From NCBI RefSeq assembly GCF_000613125.1, contig NZ_HG964497.1, forward strand, positions 4,934,378 through 4,998,377: a stretch of DNA of 64,000 nucleotides. Direction: 5' to 3'. This DNA comes from Bacillus sp. EB01 (GTDB lineage Bacteria > Bacillota > Bacilli > Bacillales > Cytobacillaceae). Both the position numbers and the translations under genes were made by a program. Positions 46,237-54,143 of the stretch are shown here, in pieces (within the stretch, counting starts at the first letter, position 1; each line of letters opens with the position of its first letter). The notes under the pieces are model-generated. The model did not search any database. It was not told the DNA's origin and saw only the letters and a program-made list of their open reading frames with translations.

Positions 46237-46278
46237 AAAGATGGCTGCCGGTTTTTCCCTGCAGCCATCTTATTTTAA
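46237..46278. terminator. Terminator between thrS and the YsnF-like gene
   Basis: AAGATGGCTGC (46239-46248) pairs with GCAGCCATCTT (46261-46271) over a 12-base loop, followed by ATTTT. Also usable leftward (A-rich 5' side). Confidence 0.8.
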
Positions 46279-46287
46279 AAGGTGAGT

Positions 46288-47124
46288 CTAAAACCTGTCT
46301 TTGCGTCTTTTATCAATATCCGTGTCGCCTTCAGATTCAATATGAGCCTCTTCACGCTTAACGTTCTCAACCACTTGTTCTGTAGACTGGACTTCTTTTT
46401 TGCCAATAACAAGTTCTTCATTGACAACAGGTTTTTTCGTAACCTCGACTTTTTCCTCGACGATAGGAACGCGAATCGTTTCGTTATCACCGATAGGACC
46501 AGCATCTAGATTAGCCTCATTGCCATCAACCGGGCGCCGGTCAACATACACCTCTTCATTTGTTACAGGAACATTGATTGTCTTTTGTTCTTCGACGACA
46601 TCTTTACGAATTTCAACCTCACCCGTTTGGACGCGGTCTTTGTGGACATCAAGCTGCTCTTCCCGCAGTCTCAATGTACGCTCATCATCCGTCTCGAGTG
46701 TGCCAGATGTGGTTGAAGCAATATTTGTTCCACTCTGTTTCAGACTGCTATCAAAAGCTCCTCCGGTTTCCTCGAACAGGATTATCCGGCCCGATTCAAG
46801 ATCACCTGCATATTCCCTTGCCTCAGCTTCACTAAGTCCATAGCCTACTAACCGATCATAATAGGTAGATTCGCCGTTATCTGTCCCGCCATCAAATGCA
46901 GAGGCAAGACTTTCGAAGAACCCCTTATCCTTATGTGTATCGGTATCGTCCTGAACGATCTGGGCCTCGGATACACCTGTTAAATTGCCAAGATGGGACA
47001 TAGATCCATCCGTTTTTCCATACACCGAAAGATTAGTAAGGTTGTTTCCGTCATTTTGATATCGTTCAACAGCTTCAATTAATTCCTCTTCTGTGTGATA
47101 AACACCAACTACACGCTTACCCAT
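46288..47124 (-). CDS. YsnF-like general stress protein (DUF2382)
   Basis: 278 residues. The N-terminal domain (about 1-125) resembles the YflT/general stress protein 17M fold (MGKRVVGVYHTEEELIEAVE), followed by a low-complexity linker. A C-terminal YsnF/AvaK (DUF2382) domain (about 150-262) is marked by repeated LREEQLDVHKDRVQTGEVEI and VPIVEEKVEVTKKPVVNEEL strands. In B. subtilis such proteins are part of the SigB general stress regulon; the function is unknown. The start at 47124 is preceded by AGGAGGTAG. It is transcribed toward thrS and divergent from infC; the divergent 460-base gap holds the infC promoters. Confidence 0.88.
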   Translation of the reverse strand: MGKRVVGVYHTEEELIEAVERYQNDGNNLTNLSVYGKTDGSMSHLGNLTGVSEAQIVQDDTDTHKDKGFFESLASAFDGGTDNGESTYYDRLVGYGLSEAEAREYAGDLESGRIILFEETGGAFDSSLKQSGTNIASTTSGTLETDDERTLRLREEQLDVHKDRVQTGEVEIRKDVVEEQKTINVPVTNEEVYVDRRPVDGNEANLDAGPIGDNETIRVPIVEEKVEVTKKPVVNEELVIGKKEVQSTEQVVENVKREEAHIESEGDTDIDKRRKDRF

Positions 47125-47271
47125 TTGAATCTACCTCCTAGTAACCATTCATCGCCGCCATTTAGGGGCGTATGAGTCTATTCCCGCCATCAGGAATAGA
47201 AAAACAAGCGATAGTTGGAAGGTTGTCCATATTTTGGGAAACAATTTTAGAAAGAAAAAAATAATTTCATG

Positions 47272-47300
47272 TTGAATTAAGTTTTGTGGTCTGATACAAT
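47272..47300 (+). promoter_or_regulatory. Upstream candidate infC promoter
   Basis: TTGAAT (47272-47277), a 17-base spacer, TACAAT (47295-47300). Confidence 0.5.
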
Positions 47301-47331
47301 ACAGTATGTTGCCAAGAAAACTACAGCATGT

Positions 47332-47360
47332 TTGACACAGGGTTTGGCATGTGATATAGT
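47332..47360 (+). promoter_or_regulatory. Main predicted infC promoter
   Basis: Perfect TTGACA (47332-47337), a 17-base spacer, TATAGT (47355-47360); a strong SigA match. Confidence 0.8.
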
Positions 47361-47384
47361 TACTAAGGTGAAAAAAGAATACGA

Positions 47385-47520
47385 ATTGTTGGGAAGAAGA
47401 AGCACCCGCTTCTCACCTGGCTGACGCACTTGGCTGTTGGCAGGTTTTACGTTATGGTTTGATTCAAACCTTATTTATGTACGTAAGTGTGGGTGTATGC
47501 ATCCGCACTTTTTTTATTGA
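47385..47520 (+). ncRNA. L20 leader (ribosomal protein autoregulatory RNA) of infC-rpmI-rplT
   Basis: The region between promoter and gene has paired segments and ends in a terminator, AGTGTGGGTG/CATCCGCACT (47486-47509) plus TTTTTTT, well before infC. This is the layout of the Bacillus L20 leader, in which L20 binding promotes termination. The position and terminator are seen; identity to the family is from context. Confidence 0.7.
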
Positions 47521-47586
47521 AAAAAAAACCTGTCCGGCACGCCGGCGGCAGCGTATTCGTTTATTAAACCCTGGAGGTGTCTAACT

Positions 47587-48105
47587 ATTAGCAAAGACCA
47601 AATGTTGTTGAACGAAGGCATTCGTGCTCGCGAAGTTCGCCTAATTGACCAAAACGGCGAGCAGCTGGGAATTAAATCGAAATTTGAAGCGCTTGAAATC
47701 GCAGGCCGCGTAAATCTTGACTTGGTGCTTGTCGCACCTAACGCCAAGCCACCTGTGGCCAGGATTATGGATTATGGCAAATTCAAGTTCGAACAGCAAA
47801 AGAAAGAAAAAGAAGCTCGAAAGAACCAAAAGATCATTACGACTAAAGAGGTTCGTCTGAGCCCATCAATTGATGAGCATGACTTTAACACCAAGCTTCG
47901 CAATGCAATCAAGTTTCTTGAAAAGGGCGATAAGGTTAAAGCATCGATCCGCTTCAAGGGCCGTGCGATTACACATAAGGAAATCGGCCAGCGTGTACTG
48001 GACCGTTTTGCCCAAGAGTGCAAGGAAGTTGCTACGATTGAATCCCATCCTAAAATGGATGGCCGGAGCATGTTCCTGGTCTTAGCACCTAAAATCGAAA
48101 AGTAA
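47587..48105 (+). CDS. infC: Translation initiation factor IF-3, with a rare ATT start
   Basis: Binds the 30S subunit and monitors start-codon selection. 172 residues counted from an ATT codon at 47587, nine bases after GGAGGTG. The next residues [19 protein letters not shown] align with the known IF-3 N-terminus, whereas the first ATG (47602) would remove the conserved beginning and lacks a ribosome binding site. The N-domain is about 1-80; the C-domain has [19 protein letters not shown] and [11 protein letters not shown]. An AUU start is a known IF-3 autoregulatory device, because IF-3 discriminates against it. First gene of infC-rpmI-rplT. Confidence 0.95.
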   Translation: MSKDQMLLNEGIRAREVRLIDQNGEQLGIKSKFEALEIAGRVNLDLVLVAPNAKPPVARIMDYGKFKFEQQKKEKEARKNQKIITTKEVRLSPSIDEHDFNTKLRNAIKFLEKGDKVKASIRFKGRAITHKEIGQRVLDRFAQECKEVATIESHPKMDGRSMFLVLAPKIEK

Positions 48106-48121
48106 CAAGGAGGACATCCCA

Positions 48122-48322
48122 ATGCCAAAAATGAAAACTCACCGTGGAACTGCTAAGCGTTTCAAAAAGACCGGTTCTGGTAAACTGAAACGTTCCCACG
48201 CTTATACTAGCCACTTGTTCGCGAACAAGTCTACAAAAGCAAAGCGTAAGCTTCGCAAATCTGCAATTGTTTCCAAAGGCGATTTCAGACGTATTCGTCA
48301 AATGCTTGACAATCTCAAGTAA
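48122..48322 (+). CDS. rpmI: 50S ribosomal protein L35
   Basis: 66 residues, highly basic ([20 protein letters not shown]), the standard bL35 length. Its start has AAGGAGGACATCCCA upstream and lies 16 bases after infC. A component of the large ribosomal subunit near the exit side; made with IF-3 and L20 from one transcript controlled by the L20 leader. Confidence 0.98.
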   Translation: MPKMKTHRGTAKRFKKTGSGKLKRSHAYTSHLFANKSTKAKRKLRKSAIVSKGDFRRIRQMLDNLK

Positions 48323-48358
48323 TCTCGAACGATGATTCACATATAGGAGGGAAATTAC

Positions 48359-48718
48359 ATGCCACGTGTAAAAGGCGGTACTGTAACGCGCAAGCGTCGT
48401 AAAAGAGTTCTTAAATTAGCTAAAGGTTATTTCGGTTCTAAACATACATTATATAAAGTTGCTAACCAGCAGGTTATGAAGTCCCTGCAATATGCTTACC
48501 GTGACCGTCGCCAGAAAAAGCGCGACTTCCGTAAGCTTTGGATCACTCGTATCAATGCAGCTGCACGCATCAACGGCCTTTCTTATAGCCGCCTGATGCA
48601 TGGCCTAAAGCTTGCTGGCGTCGAAGTGAACCGCAAGATGCTTGCTGAGCTTGCAGTAAGCGATGCTCAAGCATTTGCACAACTTGCTGATGTTGCTAAA
48701 GCACAATACAACAAGTAA
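48359..48718 (+). CDS. rplT: 50S ribosomal protein L20
   Basis: 119 residues, bL20, beginning [20 protein letters not shown] with a long basic N-terminal helix and a globular C-terminal domain ([19 protein letters not shown]). Early 50S assembly protein; it also represses its own operon by binding the leader RNA upstream of infC. TAGGAGGG lies just before the ATG. Last gene of the operon; a terminator follows. Confidence 0.98.
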   Translation: MPRVKGGTVTRKRRKRVLKLAKGYFGSKHTLYKVANQQVMKSLQYAYRDRRQKKRDFRKLWITRINAAARINGLSYSRLMHGLKLAGVEVNRKMLAELAVSDAQAFAQLADVAKAQYNK

Positions 48719-48730
48719 ATCTTAATGATA

Positions 48731-48766
48731 TAAAGCCATTTCCATAACTGGGAATGGCTTTTTCTT
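48731..48766 (+). terminator. Terminator after rplT
   Basis: AAAGCCATTTCC pairs with GGGAATGGCTTT over ATAACT, followed by TTC and further T's. Confidence 0.88.
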
Positions 48767-48787
48767 CATAAGTTAGGGGGAAATTCA

Positions 48788-49060
48788 ATGGGGAAGGTGT
48801 TTTTTACATATTTGCTTGTTGTAAATGTCATATCCTTCGCGCTGATGGGAATTGATAAAAAAAGGGCAAGAAACGGGCAATACAGGATATCTGAACAAAG
48901 TCTGTGGCTTTCAGCATTAGCTGGAGGTGCATTTGGAGCAACGATAGGAATGAATTACTTCCGCCATAAAACAAAGCATGCGCTATTTAAATACGGTTTC
49001 CCTTTACTTGCGACTCTTGAAATCGTGGCCATTCTTTATTTATCAATGAAATTTTTATAA
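48788..49060 (+). CDS. ysdA: YsdA, DUF1294 membrane protein
   Basis: 90 residues (B. subtilis YsdA 89), with hydrophobic segments at about 4-20, 36-52 and 68-88 and the family-typical [19 protein letters not shown] loop and [11 protein letters not shown]. Integral membrane protein, function unknown. It directly follows rplT as in B. subtilis and has a ribosome binding site AGGGGG upstream. It is the last gene that keeps the conserved order; the next genes belong to a different context. Confidence 0.92.
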   Translation: MGKVFFTYLLVVNVISFALMGIDKKRARNGQYRISEQSLWLSALAGGAFGATIGMNYFRHKTKHALFKYGFPLLATLEIVAILYLSMKFL

Positions 49061-49142
49061 ACAAAATATGGTTTCTATGTACCTATACAGAGACATGGAT
49101 GAAGAAAACGGGCACATAGTGCGTGTTGGAGGAGATTCAAAC

Positions 49143-49580
49143 ATGGATTATACGTTAAAAGTGAAATTAGTACATAAGGATGCGAAATTGCCATTTAGGG
49201 CAAATGCTGGAGATGCTGGGCTCGACTTGTATTCAGTGGAAGAAAAGATAATCAGGCCTGGAGAAGCTGAATTAATTCGTACAGGCATCATTTTGGAACT
49301 TCCAGAGGGCACGGAAGCACAGGTGAGGCCGAGGAGCGGTTTGGCTCTAAAGAATGCCGTGACGGTACTAAATAGTCCCGGGACGATTGACGAAGGCTAC
49401 CGGGGAGAAATACAAATTATTTTAATCAATCATGGAAAAGAAGAATTCCTGGTAGAAAAGCAAATGAGGATTGCACAGATTATCATTGCACCAGTCGCAA
49501 AGGTGGAAGTACAGGAAGTTACTGAAGTTTCCGAATCCAAGAGAGGTATGAATGGATTCGGGTCCTCAGGAATAAAATAA
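49143..49580 (+). CDS. dut: dUTPase
   Basis: Hydrolyses dUTP to dUMP and pyrophosphate, keeping uracil out of DNA. 145 residues, the trimeric all-beta type. All five motifs are present in order: [10 protein letters not shown] (I), PRSGLA (II), [11 protein letters not shown] (III, catalytic Asp and Tyr), RIAQIII (IV) and [10 protein letters not shown] (V, the C-terminal arm that closes the site). The ATG at 49143 has GGAGGAG upstream; the longer frame from 49068 is rejected. Related to B. subtilis YncF/YosS, which are prophage or prophage-like, so its place next to ysdA may reflect acquisition. Confidence 0.95.
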   Translation: MDYTLKVKLVHKDAKLPFRANAGDAGLDLYSVEEKIIRPGEAELIRTGIILELPEGTEAQVRPRSGLALKNAVTVLNSPGTIDEGYRGEIQIILINHGKEEFLVEKQMRIAQIIIAPVAKVEVQEVTEVSESKRGMNGFGSSGIK

Positions 49581-49626
49581 AAGTAATTTTTACATTGCTT
49601 AATTGCTTGTTTAATCACATGAATAA

Positions 49627-49839
49627 GAGATAAGCCCTATTTCTGTAGGGAAGGAATCAAAATTCACTGCGAGCAGAGCTCTTAAGTTAGGTATTGACAA
49701 GAAAAATATAACGGTCCTTGAGGATGAAGATGTATTAGTTGATTTATTAACACAATTAACAGACTCGAACACAAATGTATTAATCAAAAAATCAATGCGA
49801 AATTCATTTGGTAGTATTGAGAAGCTAACTTCGGGCTAA
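49627..49839 (+). pseudogene. C-terminal remnant of a Mur-ligase-like protein
   Basis: An open frame of 70 codons without a plausible start ends at a TAA at 49837. It translates as ISPISVGKESKF... ALKLGIDKKN... VLVDLLTQL... NVLIKKSMRNSFGSIEKL. The pattern of a D-loop, then 'VLIK.S....-IEK', resembles the last strand and helix of MurF/CapB-type ligases (usually VL(I/V)KGSRGMKLE). No N-terminal part is seen. Probably decayed; family assignment tentative. The surrounding 49581-49911 otherwise holds only two terminator-like hairpins. Confidence 0.4.
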
Positions 49840-49856
49840 GCTTCATTCAATTTAAA

Positions 49857-49878
49857 AGGACCCTTTATCCGGGTCCTA
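49857..49878. terminator. Hairpin after the Mur-ligase remnant
   Basis: AGGACCC pairs with GGGTCCT (49858-49877) around TTTATCC, followed by ATAAAAATCC. Confidence 0.6.
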
Positions 49879-49887
49879 TAAAAATCC

Positions 49888-49914
49888 TAAAAGGCTTTAA
49901 ATGAAAGCCTTTTA
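49888..49914 (-). terminator. Terminator of the leftward coat-protein operon
   Basis: AAAAGGCTTT pairs with AAAGCCTTTT (49889-49912). On the minus strand it is followed by a T-rich tract (GGATTTTTAT), directly after the coat-protein stop. Confidence 0.75.
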
Positions 49915-50289
49915 GCATTTGGGCTCAATCGGAGGTAAACATTGATTTACTAATTCAGCGGGGAGGCCTATTATTCCACATATACAGTCCAGCTGGAAAG
50001 TGAAACTGTCATTTGTTTCTACCAGAGAGAATAAATCTTCGCAAAGGTCTGATGGGCAGCCTTCAATATCAATCGGAATAAGTGGTGATAGTTCTATGCA
50101 ACCTGTTTTTTTCTCAACCCTCATTATCTTAAATACAGGAGTAAGCACACAATCATAGTAGGAATGGCTTGCCGGAAACTTAAAGAGATTCCCCTTTTTT
50201 ATATATACACCACAAGGTGTTTTTACCTCCTTCATTCTTTCTAGAAGTTCGCCAAAGCATGTATTTCGTTTATTATTCAATTTATCCAT
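49912..50289 (-). CDS. CotY/CotZ-like spore coat/exosporium protein
   Basis: 125 residues, cysteine-containing (eight Cys), with the pattern typical of the CotY/CotZ/ExsY family: an N-terminal helical part with TCFGELLERMKEV, then YYDCVLTPVFKIMRVEKKTG, a CIELSPLIPIDIEG strand region and a C-terminal SFTFQLDCICGIIGLPAELV. Such proteins self-assemble into disulfide-linked crust or exosporium layers. It is shorter than ExsY (about 150). The start at 50289 has GAGGTGA seven bases upstream; the longer frame runs inside the ATP-grasp gene and is rejected. It is the second gene of a leftward operon, 13 bases after the ATP-grasp gene. Confidence 0.7.
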   Translation of the reverse strand: MDKLNNKRNTCFGELLERMKEVKTPCGVYIKKGNLFKFPASHSYYDCVLTPVFKIMRVEKKTGCIELSPLIPIDIEGCPSDLCEDLFSLVETNDSFTFQLDCICGIIGLPAELVNQCLPPIEPKC

Positions 50290-50302
50290 GATTTCACCTC
50301 GC

Positions 50303-51520
50303 TTAACCCTTATAGGGAGCCAATTCAAATTTAACCTTTTTTGAAGCCGATATCGCAAGGCTTCTGGCCTCTTCTTTTGTTTTCCCTTTTGCAATCACAT
50401 ACCCATACCTATGACCCATGGATAGTGGAGGGGAGAGAATTTGCCCTTGTTCTGCTTTTATAAAAATATCAATGATGCCCCGTGCCTTTTGGGCTTCCTC
50501 CAATCCAGTCATTTTTACTAATTTACCTACTTGATTGACTGTAAATAAATGAGCATGGACAAATTGTTTCCATTGCGATTCAATAACCGGCTTTTTTCCC
50601 AAGTAAAGATTTATTATTTGCTCGGTATAGTTAAACCCGTAAGCGTATTCGATTAATTTATTTATCGGCCCTCCGGAAATACGGGGATTGATTTCTATGA
50701 GTTTCCAGGTTCCATTTACATTTCGAAGTTCCAGATGGCAATTCCCATTTTCAAATTTAAGTTCCTTAAGGATTGAGCAAGTAACTTCCACTATGCCATC
50801 GACTGCTTCTGTATCCATAACAGGTGAAATACTGTAACCTGTTACGATAAATTTAAATTGTTTTGTAATTTCCTGTTCAATAATAGCTGCAATTTGAATT
50901 TCCCCGTTGTAAACAATTGCTTCTACAATATATTGAGTCCCCTCAAGATACTCTTCAATAAGCAAATCCTCATTTGGTTTTTTTCTTTTTAAAAATTTTA
51001 TTCTGTTTTTTAAATGACTTTCTGAATGAATGAAATACACGTCCCTTGAGCCGGAGGATGAGGGCGATTTGAGAACGATGGGATAATTTTCTTTAAGTTG
51101 AAGGTACAAATTATTCAACGATGTATAATCATGGATGATTTGGTAATTGGGTGAAGATTGGAGGTGCGATAAATGGGATCTAAAGAAAATCTTGTTCTCC
51201 ATTATTCTTAATGCTTCATGATCTATGTTTCCCCCGCAAAAAAAAAGATTCATTTTTGCGGCTAGTGAAACGAAAGGATCCACAAAGCTAATAATGAGTA
51301 ATACATCTTTATCTCTTTTTATTTCGGTGATTGTTTTTTTGATGTTTTCTTCGTTTAGATCCGCTATAAAATGTACTGCGTTTATTTCCGGAATCCGTTC
51401 TTCGTGATAACGTTTCTTTGCTGTAATTAAATGAACATCGTATCCGAGTTTTCCAGCAGTGATCATTCCTTCCATACTGGAGCCATATCGATTTGTCTCG
51501 ATAAAAACAACAGATTTCAA
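50303..51520 (-). CDS. ATP-grasp ligase, probable carboxylate-amine ligase
   Basis: 405 residues. The N-terminal pre-ATP-grasp Rossmann domain (about 1-105) begins KSVVFIETNRYGSSMEGM. The ATP-grasp core (about 110-310) has YPIVLKSPSSSGSRDVYFI (the ATP-binding Lys), LLIEEYLEGTQYIVEAIV and the metal-binding Glu/Asn motif ELRNVNGTWKLIEINPRISGG. The C-terminal domain is about 320-405. It resembles BacD/L-amino-acid ligases and carbamoyl-phosphate-synthase-like enzymes that form an amide from a carboxylate and an amine; the substrates are unknown. TTG start with AAGGG upstream. Immediately followed by a coat-protein gene, so it may modify the spore surface. Confidence 0.82.
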   Translation of the reverse strand: MKSVVFIETNRYGSSMEGMITAGKLGYDVHLITAKKRYHEERIPEINAVHFIADLNEENIKKTITEIKRDKDVLLIISFVDPFVSLAAKMNLFFCGGNIDHEALRIMENKIFFRSHLSHLQSSPNYQIIHDYTSLNNLYLQLKENYPIVLKSPSSSGSRDVYFIHSESHLKNRIKFLKRKKPNEDLLIEEYLEGTQYIVEAIVYNGEIQIAAIIEQEITKQFKFIVTGYSISPVMDTEAVDGIVEVTCSILKELKFENGNCHLELRNVNGTWKLIEINPRISGGPINKLIEYAYGFNYTEQIINLYLGKKPVIESQWKQFVHAHLFTVNQVGKLVKMTGLEEAQKARGIIDIFIKAEQGQILSPPLSMGHRYGYVIAKGKTKEEARSLAISASKKVKFELAPYKG

Positions 51521-52087
51521 AATTTAAGCCCTTCTCTCAAATACCTTGATTTTATGTATTTATATTCAATACCGATATGCTTGGAAACTATCTTGACTTA
51601 AATTTATTAAAGTTTTTTATGCTGACTGGAAACCTAATAAAATGAAAAGAGAAGCAGACCGCTTAAAGTCAGCTTGCAAAACAAAGCATAATTCGGTTAT
51701 TGGAAAAATGTGGTTTAGCGGTGTGCCTTCAACAGTAAACTGTACTTTTTTGTTCTCCACAAGTCTTAATTTATCGTTAAATCTGTGCAAGCCACCATCC
51801 CCGCATGCATCTGATCCTAAATTCATTAACGCTCTTAATCGTGTACAGATCTTTAAAGGAACTTTTAACTAACGCTTGTAGATCGTAACTTGTATGTACA
51901 CAAATGGGAAAAGGATAATTGTTCTGCTACTCGAGTAAAATGCCGGACTTGTACATCTATTTTGAATTAATTGATCGATGCCAATCCATTCAAAATTTAC
52001 CCCATAACCTATTTTTTCATCTTCCATCATTCTTACTTCTATCTTACTTCTAATTGGTAATTTGCAAGAAATCTATGCCTTACGGTT

Positions 52088-52117
52088 ATAAAGCATGGGG
52101 CCAAACCTCATGCTTTA
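52088..52117. repeat. Isolated inverted repeat
   Basis: ATAAAGCATGGGG and CCTCATGCTTTAT form a strong hairpin around CCAAA with no T-run. The 1.1-kb stretch 51521-52618 contains no gene I can support: two overlapping antisense frames near 51617-51872 and a 31-codon frame at 52276 lack ribosome binding sites. It may hold decayed genes. Confidence 0.45.
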
Positions 52118-52618
52118 TAGGTGTGTTTATAAAATCATGAAAAGCCCGGACCAAAACATGCCTCTGACATAATATGTATTGTTACTTGTAAGGGCCCGTT
52201 TTAAAAAAGGCTTATTCCGAATGGGGTTGGATTGTGTAATGATAATCAGCCTTTCAAGGATTAACATGAAAGGAAATGGGCGATGAAAAAGACTACTCAG
52301 CTGAAAACAATGCTTCACAGGCTACGGAAACTTTAACAATGCTAGAAGACTCGTTAAAAAGCTGCAAATAATCGATGTGGCGGGATGGAATCCCTCGATA
52401 ATTCAGCCTTCTTTTTTATATAAACTTTAAAAAGAATGGACTTTTTCAGTCGATGATAGTTCAGTGGAGGACCGCAAGAAGAGCAGGGGAATGGCCAGAA
52501 GTCATCCGCAGAGGAAATTTAGTTTGCCAGAGTGCTTGAATATCTTATTGAAAAGGCTCGTTCGTCCTATAAAGCGGTTTCGAATAAGTCGCTGAATTTA
52601 CAGTTAGAGGTGATAATT

Positions 52619-53275
52619 TTGAAGAAAAAAGTTCTTGTCATAGTTTCTCACCCGGATGATGAAATATTGGGGTGTGGTGGTACGATCAAGAAATTGGTAA
52701 ACAGTGGATACGAAGTCGTTACCATTATTACTGCAAAGGGCCGCAAAGAAGAAGAGCATCGTATTGAAAAGTGTATAGAACAGGCTAACAAGATTCTTGG
52801 TGTAAAGGAGTTTCATTTTCTTAAACTTCCTAATTTGAGGATGCATACAATCCCCCTCCATCAAATTACGAAAGAAATTGAAAAGTTACTTGACATCTAC
52901 AATCCTGAGATGATTCTCACTCATCATTATGGAGATTTAAATAAAGATCATCAGGTCACTTACCAGGCAGTATTAACGGCTGCACGGCCGCTTCCTGGTA
53001 AAACGATGGTTGAACTTCTTTGTTTCGAGACCGTCTCTTCGAGTGAATGGACGGAGCAAACGAATGATCGAACATTTAAGCCTAATTATTTCGTTAATAT
53101 TTCGGATACCTTGCAGGATAAACTTCTCGCGCTGAAGGAGTATGATGTGGAAATGCGCCCTTATCCTCATCCGCGCTCTTATGAAGGTGTTAAGTCTTTA
53201 GCATCGGTAAGAGGGATGACAGTGGGTTTGGAACATGCAGAAGCGTTTGAGGTTATAAGAAGAATATGGAAGTAA
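52619..53275 (+). CDS. PIG-L/LmbE-family deacetylase
   Basis: 218 residues. Zinc-binding AHPDDE-type motif SHPDDEILGCGG at residues 10-21, and the second His motif THHYGDLNKDH near 101-111. The family removes N-acetyl groups from GlcNAc moieties of glycolipids, bacillithiol precursors, mycothiol or antibiotics. The TTG at 52619 is chosen because GAGGTGA (52607-52613) is five bases upstream and the family starts KKKVLVIVSHPDDE; the longer frame from 52532 lacks a site. It heads a rightward run of island genes (spacings 43, 0, 22, 49 and 85 bases), probably one operon. The substrate is inferred to be a sugar-nucleotide or glycan N-acetyl group. Confidence 0.88.
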   Translation: MKKKVLVIVSHPDDEILGCGGTIKKLVNSGYEVVTIITAKGRKEEEHRIEKCIEQANKILGVKEFHFLKLPNLRMHTIPLHQITKEIEKLLDIYNPEMILTHHYGDLNKDHQVTYQAVLTAARPLPGKTMVELLCFETVSSSEWTEQTNDRTFKPNYFVNISDTLQDKLLALKEYDVEMRPYPHPRSYEGVKSLASVRGMTVGLEHAEAFEVIRRIWK

Positions 53276-53318
53276 GGGCAAATAAAATTGTCTAGAAATC
53301 AAAAGAGAGGCGAAAAAC

Positions 53319-54143
53319 TTGGAGAAAATGATTATCACTGCTGCTGTTACTGGCGGCGTTACAACAAGAAGAGATAACCCATACCTTCCCATAACACCTG
53401 ATGAAATCGCAAATGACGTTTATGAATGCTGGAAAGCAGGTGCTTCGATTGCCCATATTCATGCCCGTGAAAACGATGGTACTCCAAGCCAGCGTGTCGA
53501 CCTGTATCAAGAGATAGTGGAGAAAATTAGGGAACGGTGCGATGTTATTATCAATTTAACTACTACAGGATGGGGACAAAAAGGGGTTGAAGCAGACAGA
53601 TGGAATCACCTTGTCTGTAAGCCAGAAATGGCGACTTTCACACCGGGGTCCATGAACCGCAAAGACAGTGTCATGATTAATTCTCCTGCATTTGTTCGCA
53701 GGCTTGCAGAAAAGATAAATGAATACAAAATAAAACCAGAAATAGAGATTTTTGATTTTGGAATGATTGACCAAGCTTTAAAGCTGGCTAAATCAGGACT
53801 ATTGCAAGAGCCTTTGCACTTTCAGTTTGTGCTGGGGGTTCCAGGAGGTATTCCAGCCAATGCCAAGAACCTTCTTCATTTAACAGAGAGCATTCCATCA
53901 AATAGTACCTGGTCAATTGCAGCTGTGGGCAAGGGGCAGTTACCCATGAATTTATTAGGTATTATTCAAGGGGGGCATATTAGAACCGGGCTGGAAGATA
54001 ACGTTTATTTCAAATACGGTGAGCTGGCAAGGAATAATGTTCAGCTAGTAGAAAGGTTGGCACAATATGCGGCTGACCTAAACAGAGAGATTGCCACACC
54101 AAAAGAAGCCAGGAAGATTCTCGGAGTTGGGGAGGATTTTTAG
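53319..54143 (+). CDS. BKACE-family enzyme (DUF849, beta-keto acid cleavage)
   Basis: 274 residues, a TIM-barrel of the beta-keto acid cleavage enzyme family (first known from 3-keto-5-aminohexanoate cleavage). Metal ligands are in AHIHARENDG (His near 46 and 48); EIEIFDFGM, FVLGVPGGIPAN (about 177-188) and GGHIRTGLEDNVYF (about 221-234) are conserved. The family exchanges a beta-keto acid and acetyl-CoA for acetoacetate and a new CoA ester. The start is a TTG with GAGAGG eight bases upstream. It lies between a deacetylase and an LpxD-like acyltransferase, so it might supply or recycle an unusual acyl-CoA for amide formation; that role is inference. Confidence 0.88.
   Translation: MEKMIITAAVTGGVTTRRDNPYLPITPDEIANDVYECWKAGASIAHIHARENDGTPSQRVDLYQEIVEKIRERCDVIINLTTTGWGQKGVEADRWNHLVCKPEMATFTPGSMNRKDSVMINSPAFVRRLAEKINEYKIKPEIEIFDFGMIDQALKLAKSGLLQEPLHFQFVLGVPGGIPANAKNLLHLTESIPSNSTWSIAAVGKGQLPMNLLGIIQGGHIRTGLEDNVYFKYGELARNNVQLVERLAQYAADLNREIATPKEARKILGVGEDF

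Noticed and set aside
47284-47300. Third GntR operator (GTGGTCTGATACA) before infC
   Set aside because: Only the left half matches; the right half lacks ACCAC, and the location is on a ribosomal-protein promoter.
51642-51872. 76-codon plus-strand frame in the island gap
   Set aside because: No ribosome binding site; the antisense frame looks at least as protein-like. Not enough support for either.
52276-52371. 31-codon frame MGDEKDYSAENN...
   Set aside because: The composition is plausible for a small acid peptide, but AAAGGA is only two bases from the ATG and there is no family match.
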